DNA of 64,000 nucleotides from Diploscapter coronatus (lineage: Eukaryota > Nematoda > Chromadorea > Rhabditida > Rhabditidae). Below the pieces are notes generated by a model that searched no databases, was not told the DNA's origin, and saw only the letters and a list, made by a program, of their open reading frames with translations. The stretch covers positions 37,649,249-37,713,248 of the forward strand of contig OZ038423.1 in NCBI GenBank assembly GCA_964036155.1, read 5' to 3'. Shown piece by piece: positions 59,127 through 64,000 of the stretch. The position numbers and the translations under genes are program-made. How positions within the stretch are numbered: position 1 is the first letter of the stretch; every line of letters starts with the position of its first letter.

Positions 59127-60248
59127 TGTCAGCCGGCTCTGTGCCAGGACTCTGATGCAATCCAAAGTCGACGCTCACCGAAAGGCTACCCTTCAGAAGC
59201 CTGAAAGTCGCCAAATCGGTCGAAAATCACACGAACAATCCGAAATTCCGAAGAATATTGACGATAGCAAAAATTGGTAAAATTCCTTGCAAGCTGCAAC
59301 ACTTGCCCAAACGACGCGCGTAAAAAACGGAACGCGACGAAATCAAAAGTCCAATTTAACTCTCTGCTCTTTCTCGTCCAATTTCCCCTTGTTTACTGAT
59401 AATTCTCCTCTTGATTCTGATTTTTTGTCGTTAATCTTCCGCGTCATCTCGTCCCGCGATTTGCAAAAACTTCCCCGGAAGTTGTCCCTTTCCGAGTCCG
59501 TGCAAAATCCCCGGTCAAACCCGATGAAAAATAACGCCATCCTTGAAATTCAATCGACTCACTGATGATAATTGATGAAGTTGCCCGACATTAACTCGAC
59601 TCTGATAATTTGGTAATGACGCGAAATTTTGAGGACAAATGCAAAATTTAGTGTTCGTAAAGTGAAACTGAAAAATGATGTTCTGCAAAAAGGGGGTTTT
59701 CCCTTTTTCTTTTAAATTGTTTCGTCAAATTGAAGCCTTCTAACCTGTATCATTAAAAGTTTTTTGAAACGTGCATTTTACGTTGCAAACTACACCTCAT
59801 TGGGCGTCTTGTTTCTGGGATTTCAAAATTCTTCACTCTAATTATGATTTTGGCGGCTTTTCCTACAATGATAAGACAGCGAATGAAGAAAAGGGATTAA
59901 GCTTAGCCCCCACACAAAAATGCGGGACTTCACATATGTGTTTTACTCCAAAAATAAAAAATAGGGACTTCCAGTCACTTTTCCGACTCACATATCTCTC
60001 CTTTCTCTCTTCTCAGCAGGTAAACAAGAAGCTTTTCCTGCAAAATCAACTGCAAAAAATCGATACAAACAGCTGATAAATTGCGGCAAAACTGATAAAC
60101 AACACGGAGATTTTCACGGATTTCTATGAATTTAAAAATTTTTCTTAAATTTACTGTTTTTTGTTCGACTTCAGAAAGAACCTGATCGAAGGCTGTTCTG
60201 GAAAAGAAACGAATCGATAAAGTTGAGTTAAAAATCGAGCTGGGAAGG
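59127..60248. promoter_or_regulatory. Divergent promoter region of hsf-1 and the DMGDH-like gene
   Basis: Part of the left side is hsf-1 5' leader up to the acceptor near 59202. A cgacttcag acceptor at about 60164-60172 lies 76 bases before the DMGDH-like ATG. I looked for heat shock elements and found no clean three-unit array. Confidence 0.45.
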
Positions 60249-63200
60249 ATGAGTCTGAGCCGCGCTGGTCTCGCTTTGGGGCAGGGGGGGCCTGCCTCTC
60301 CGGTGGTCAACATGGCTATCAGGTCAGACAGGAAAAAATTAAAAGATAAACTAAAAATTTCTTAAAAGCCCTCGAAAGTCTATCAAATTTTAAAGTAAAA
60401 AAGTCGAGAAAACCTTGGAATTGATTTTATTTTAAACATAAATAAAATTATAAATTGTTGCAGAAAGTCATCGACGCACAACGTGTTCGCGCTGATCGTT
60501 GGCTCGGGCGTGGCCGGTAGTTCCGTCGCCTTTCATCTCGCTAAACGCGGCATGAAGGACGTCATGCTCATCGAGAAATCCAGTCAGTTTATGAAGAAAA
60601 ACAATCAAATTTTGAAAAGAAAATATTCCAAAATAAAAGTAAGATGTTCTAGAATCAAACAAATGTTCCAGAATCAACGGCAGCTCCTTCCGGAACGACT
60701 TACCACTCGCCAGGCCTCGTCTCGGCCAGTCACCCCGCGCACAGATACAAGCCGATTCTCGCCTACTCCATCGACCTCTATTCCAGACTCGACAAAGAAA
60801 CGGGCGGGGTACTGATTCAACGATTTGTTTCTTTTTTTAATTCTCGAATTTTAGAAGAAACATTCCGAAAAGCAAGAATTTTCAAAGAAAGAAGTAAAAT
60901 AGCAGAATTTGCAAATTTCAGCAAATCAACTTCGAGCCGACTGGAACAATCCGGCTCGCGACCAACGAAACTCGACTCAAGGAATTCAGACGCTATGTCG
61001 GCAGGGACTACTACAAGGTTAGTCAACAAAACAAATACCAAATTGTACAGAAAAGGCTTCCTGTAAAAGTCGTACACTTGTGAAAAAATATGGCTGTGTA
61101 AAGGGGGTATAGGGACATGAAAAGCAGGCTATGTTCGGTCTCAAAACGACGAACAGGGTATGCGTAGAGCACTTCTTGATACTGCTCGGTTTAGCCTACA
61201 CAGTCTATATTCATAACCCTATTTCTCAGGCGTACGACTTGTACAAGAAGTCGAAAAAAGATGGCTGATTTTTGATGCGGAATGTGAATTTCTGCAGACT
61301 GGCGACGTGTGCAAGACATCCCTGCTAGGACCCGACGAAGTGGCCCAAATCGCCCCGCATCTGGCTAAGGGCTCCATTCTCGGCGCGCTGCATACCACCA
61401 ACGACGGATGCGTTTCCGCTTCGGTGCGGCGGGACAAACCCCGTACAATAAATTAAGCATTGGCACATTTTCAGGGCCTGACTCGAGCCCTCATTTCCGG
61501 AGCCAAGTCGAGCGGCGTTCAAGTCAGGGAGGGAATGCCCAAATTCATCAAATATGATAAGGTTCGGAAAGTAGTAAAATAAAATAAAAAGCGCAAATTT
61601 TAGGAGAAAGGAGCCTGGTTCGTGGAATTGGAGGGCGGCGATCTCGTCATCACCAGAAATCTGATCAACGCTGCTGGAATCTGGTGAGGAGAAAAATTTT
61701 GAGAAATAAATTTAAAACATAAAAAAAAAATTGTAGGGCAAACGACATCGCTCGAATGTCGGGCCACATTCTCCCCGGCTGTATCGTCGAACATCAATAT
61801 GCTGTCATTACGGTAGTCTTTTATTTTAAAAAAACAGAATAATTTGGCAAAAATTGGAAGAAATAAAAATGCTAAATTAAAAATTTTTAGCCCAAAAACC
61901 CGCCCCCCTCAACGCCGGCCATAATCGACCACGACTCGACGTTCTACTTGAGGAAGAGCACGAAAACACCCAACAGCTATCTGTTTGGGGGTTTCGAGCC
62001 GTACGACAAGGTTCGATTCAGAGAGGACTGGTATCAGAAAGGCGTCCCTGCCGGTTAGAACTCGAACAAGAAATTAGAGATAACGATTATTTAAGAAAAA
62101 ATAAAGAAAATAGAAAAAGTGGTTTCTGAAGAGAAAAATACAAGAAAAAAACTACTCTTTTTAAAAATAATGTTAAAAAAACTAAATTTGAAATTTTGCA
62201 GAAGGCTCTCTGATCATCGAACCGGATTTCTCGCGTCTGGATCAGGCTTTCACTCGAGCCAAGGAACTCGTCCCTGATTTGCAGGACGCCAAGGTCGAAG
62301 CCCACGCCGCCGTCTTCAACATGACTCCAGGTAACAGATGCAGAAATTGCGAAATTCAGAACAGACTTTCATCCAAAGCGCAAAAATTTATGGGGAGAGG
62401 GCACGCAGATCATTTTTTTTGCAATAGCGAGCTGATACTTTAGGCGGTACACAACTAGACTTTGGACAAATATTTTAACTTAAGGGGAGAGTACGCTCGC
62501 GCGAAACGATCTGGCTTAAGTTGAGCCTGTTTTTGGTCAGAATCAGAAATTAAACAAAGTGAATGCTGGAACTAAATTTAACTCTTGAGCTACAATTGAA
62601 ATATTGACATCCACTGACATTTTGAACCAGGGTTAAAGTTGACGTCTTAGATTATTAAAATAAAAAAGACGAAACTGAGTTTGATTGCAGACGGCTATCC
62701 TCTCGTCGGACCTTACGACAAGAACTACTGGGTCTCCACGGGCTTCCTCGACGGGGTCAGCAGTGGAGGCGGAATCGGTTAGATTTTAGATTTTGAAAAA
62801 AAATCCAGAAAAGATGAAACGTAAAAATAAATCAAAATGATTCTTGTAATCGAAAAGTCAAAATTCAGGAAAATATCTGGCCGATTGGATCGTGGACGGT
62901 GAGCCGCCGCACGAACTCTTTGACACGGACGCCAGCAGATACGATCGATGGGCTGATAGAAAGTGCGCATTTTTTTATTTTTGAAGAAAAAATCGACTAC
63001 TCGGAAAAGAACACCCAAAAACCTAATGGACAAGGGCTTCAATTTCCTCCACCAATCCTATATCCTAATGGGTAGACCGATTTAAATTAGAGTCCTTGTT
63101 CATTGGATTTGAGACCCTTTTCCGAATTATCAACAAATAAAATTGTCAGATTCATCCTGGAAAAGAGCAAGGAGACCTATTCGATGTACTACAACTGGTC

Positions 63201-64000
63201 CTACACGGACAGACTCGGCGGCAGACCGACCGATCGAGTCAGGTAAAGAAAAAATACTTAAAAACTAAATTTTAGAAATAAACAAACTCAACTTTGCTTT
63301 TCAGTGGAATTTGGGGTCGACTTAAAAAGGAGGGCGCGCAATTCTCCTTCAGAAATGGATGGGAGGTAAGAAACAATAAGACTGATCTTTGAAGAAGATC
63401 AAAATATGAGCCTCCTGTATTAATAAACACCTGGTAGCCGCAATCGTCTGTACTAGTAACCAGTTATTTTACTTATTTCTCCTTGGCTTACACTCGTTCA
63501 CCCTAAAATCCAATGTCTAATACAGACGGAGGGTGTCGGTGTTCCGGCGATGTATAATACAAAGGACCTGAAAATATTTATTTCGTTCAGGTGGCTCAGT
63601 ATTTCTCTATCGACGATGAAGGCATGATCTCCACACTGCAAAGAGAGTACGAGACCGTCACCAACAAATGCGGCGTCATTGACTTGTCTTGGAAGGTCTT
63701 TTTTCTCGATTTTTTGTATTTAAAGAAAATAGAAATTTTCAAATTACAGGGCAAACTCGAAATCAAGGGTCCCGATGCTGAGGCTCTCATGGACTACGCC
63801 TTTGCGAGCTCGGTTAGAACATTTCTAAATCATAAGGAATAAGCAAGTAAAATAAGTGTTCAGATTCCACCACTCGGCCAAATCGGATCCGGAGTCATGT
63901 TGACGAGGGAGGGTCGACTCTTCGCTCCAATGAAGGTTCGTCAGGAAAAATGAAGACATTCAAAATTGAATTTTTTCTCAGATTTTCCACCACGACAAGG
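60249..64000 (+). CDS. DMGDH/SARDH/PDPR-family mitochondrial flavoprotein, 3' truncated
   Basis: Members oxidise dimethylglycine or sarcosine with FAD, passing one-carbon units to folate, or regulate pyruvate dehydrogenase phosphatase (PDPR). The protein begins MSLSRAGLALGQGGPASPVV, a possible mitochondrial targeting start. The FAD-binding fold follows: NVFALIVGSGVAGSSVAFHL and AKRGMKDVMLIEKS. The segment at the covalent-FAD site reads SGTTYHSPGLVSA, keeping a His where DMGDH has STWHAAG. Later blocks are FEPTGTIRLATNETRLKEFR, NLINAAGIWANDIARMSG, DGYPLVGPYDKNYWVSTGFL and GGGIGKYLADWIVDGEPPHE, then the folate/GcvT-like domain begins (GVIDLSWKGKLEIKGPDAEA). The gene runs off the window edge at FHHDK. 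Which of the three subfamilies applies is undecided. The start follows an acceptor by 76 bases. Two MITE-like elements are intronic. Confidence 0.85.
61068..61240. repeat. Weak inverted-repeat element in the DMGDH-like gene
   Basis: aagtcgtacac at the left pairs with gcgtacgactt at the right, and tatggctgtgtaaa with tttagcctacacagtctata inside. It is intronic and more diverged than the other elements. Confidence 0.45.
63447..63569. repeat. MITE-like element, family C copy 2 (right half)
   Basis: cactcgttcaccctaaaatc and gtctaatacagacgg then gtgtcggtgttccggcgatg follow the family C copy at 6892. The left inverted arm is missing or replaced, so this looks like a degraded copy. It is intronic. 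Confidence 0.65.

Noticed and set aside
59127..60248. Heat shock elements in the hsf-1 promoter (aacttccccggaagttg)
   Set aside because: The TTC and GAA units are four bases apart rather than two, and no third unit follows.
1..64000. CRISPR array, prokaryotic operon, tRNA or rRNA genes
   Set aside because: No regularly spaced direct repeats, no tRNA-like box A/box B cloverleaf that I could fold, and no rRNA sequence recognised. The window is eukaryotic.

Overview
The window reads as nuclear DNA from a nematode. It is moderately AT-rich. The genes are densely packed and broken by many short introns of about 45-60 bases, with GTAAG-type donors and TTTTCAG acceptors. The predicted L24 protein is nearly identical to nematode L24 and ends VGGKR. 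Many start codons lie within about 10-80 bases of a TTTCAG-like acceptor with no visible upstream exon, as expected for spliced-leader trans-splicing. All gene models below were joined by eye from splice signals and reading phase. No species was assigned.

Layout. 0-2.6 kb: nothing recognised. 2.6-4.2 kb (+): LIM-domain gene (UNC-95/paxillin-like), tail to tail with BBS1 at 4.5-7.5 kb (-). 7.9-8.8 kb (-): ribosomal protein S10, head to head with L24 at 9.5-10.7 kb (+). 11.3-11.8 kb (-): a small secreted six-cysteine peptide precursor resembling trissin. 14.8-18.8 kb (-): fasciclin-domain surface protein. 19.8-21.1 kb (-): F-box plus Kelch protein. 23.0-26.4 kb (+): TINAG-like cathepsin-B-fold protein with Ser at the catalytic Cys position. 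27.6-33.9 kb (+): double heme peroxidase whose first domain has lost its heme-site residues. 34.1-35.0 kb (-): small membrane protein. 35.8-38.3 kb (-): phenylalanine hydroxylase. 38.8-42.4 kb: orphan exons, a 74-residue membrane protein and two multi-pass membrane protein genes. 44.8-48.6 kb (+): SLC35F-type transporter, tail to tail with ribosomal protein L14 at 48.8-49.9 kb (-). 50.5-53.7 kb (+): CASC3/Barentsz. 54.8-59.1 kb (-): heat shock factor HSF1. 60.2 kb to the window end (+): DMGDH/SARDH/PDPR-family flavoprotein, cut off by the edge.

Most genes are housekeeping or conserved animal genes and do not form one pathway. Loose functional groups are translation (S10, L24, L14), mRNA metabolism and stress (CASC3, HSF1), mitochondrial one-carbon or amino-acid metabolism (DMGDH-like, phenylalanine hydroxylase) and extracellular matrix or cuticle (TINAG-like, peroxidase, fasciclin).

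The second layer is a dense population of 80-200 bp inverted-repeat (MITE-like) elements, most of them inside introns. Several families are present in two or more copies here. The most interesting leads are the trissin-like peptide gene, the two decayed enzyme active sites, an inverted duplication that folds over an hsf-1 splice donor, and two very small membrane-protein genes.
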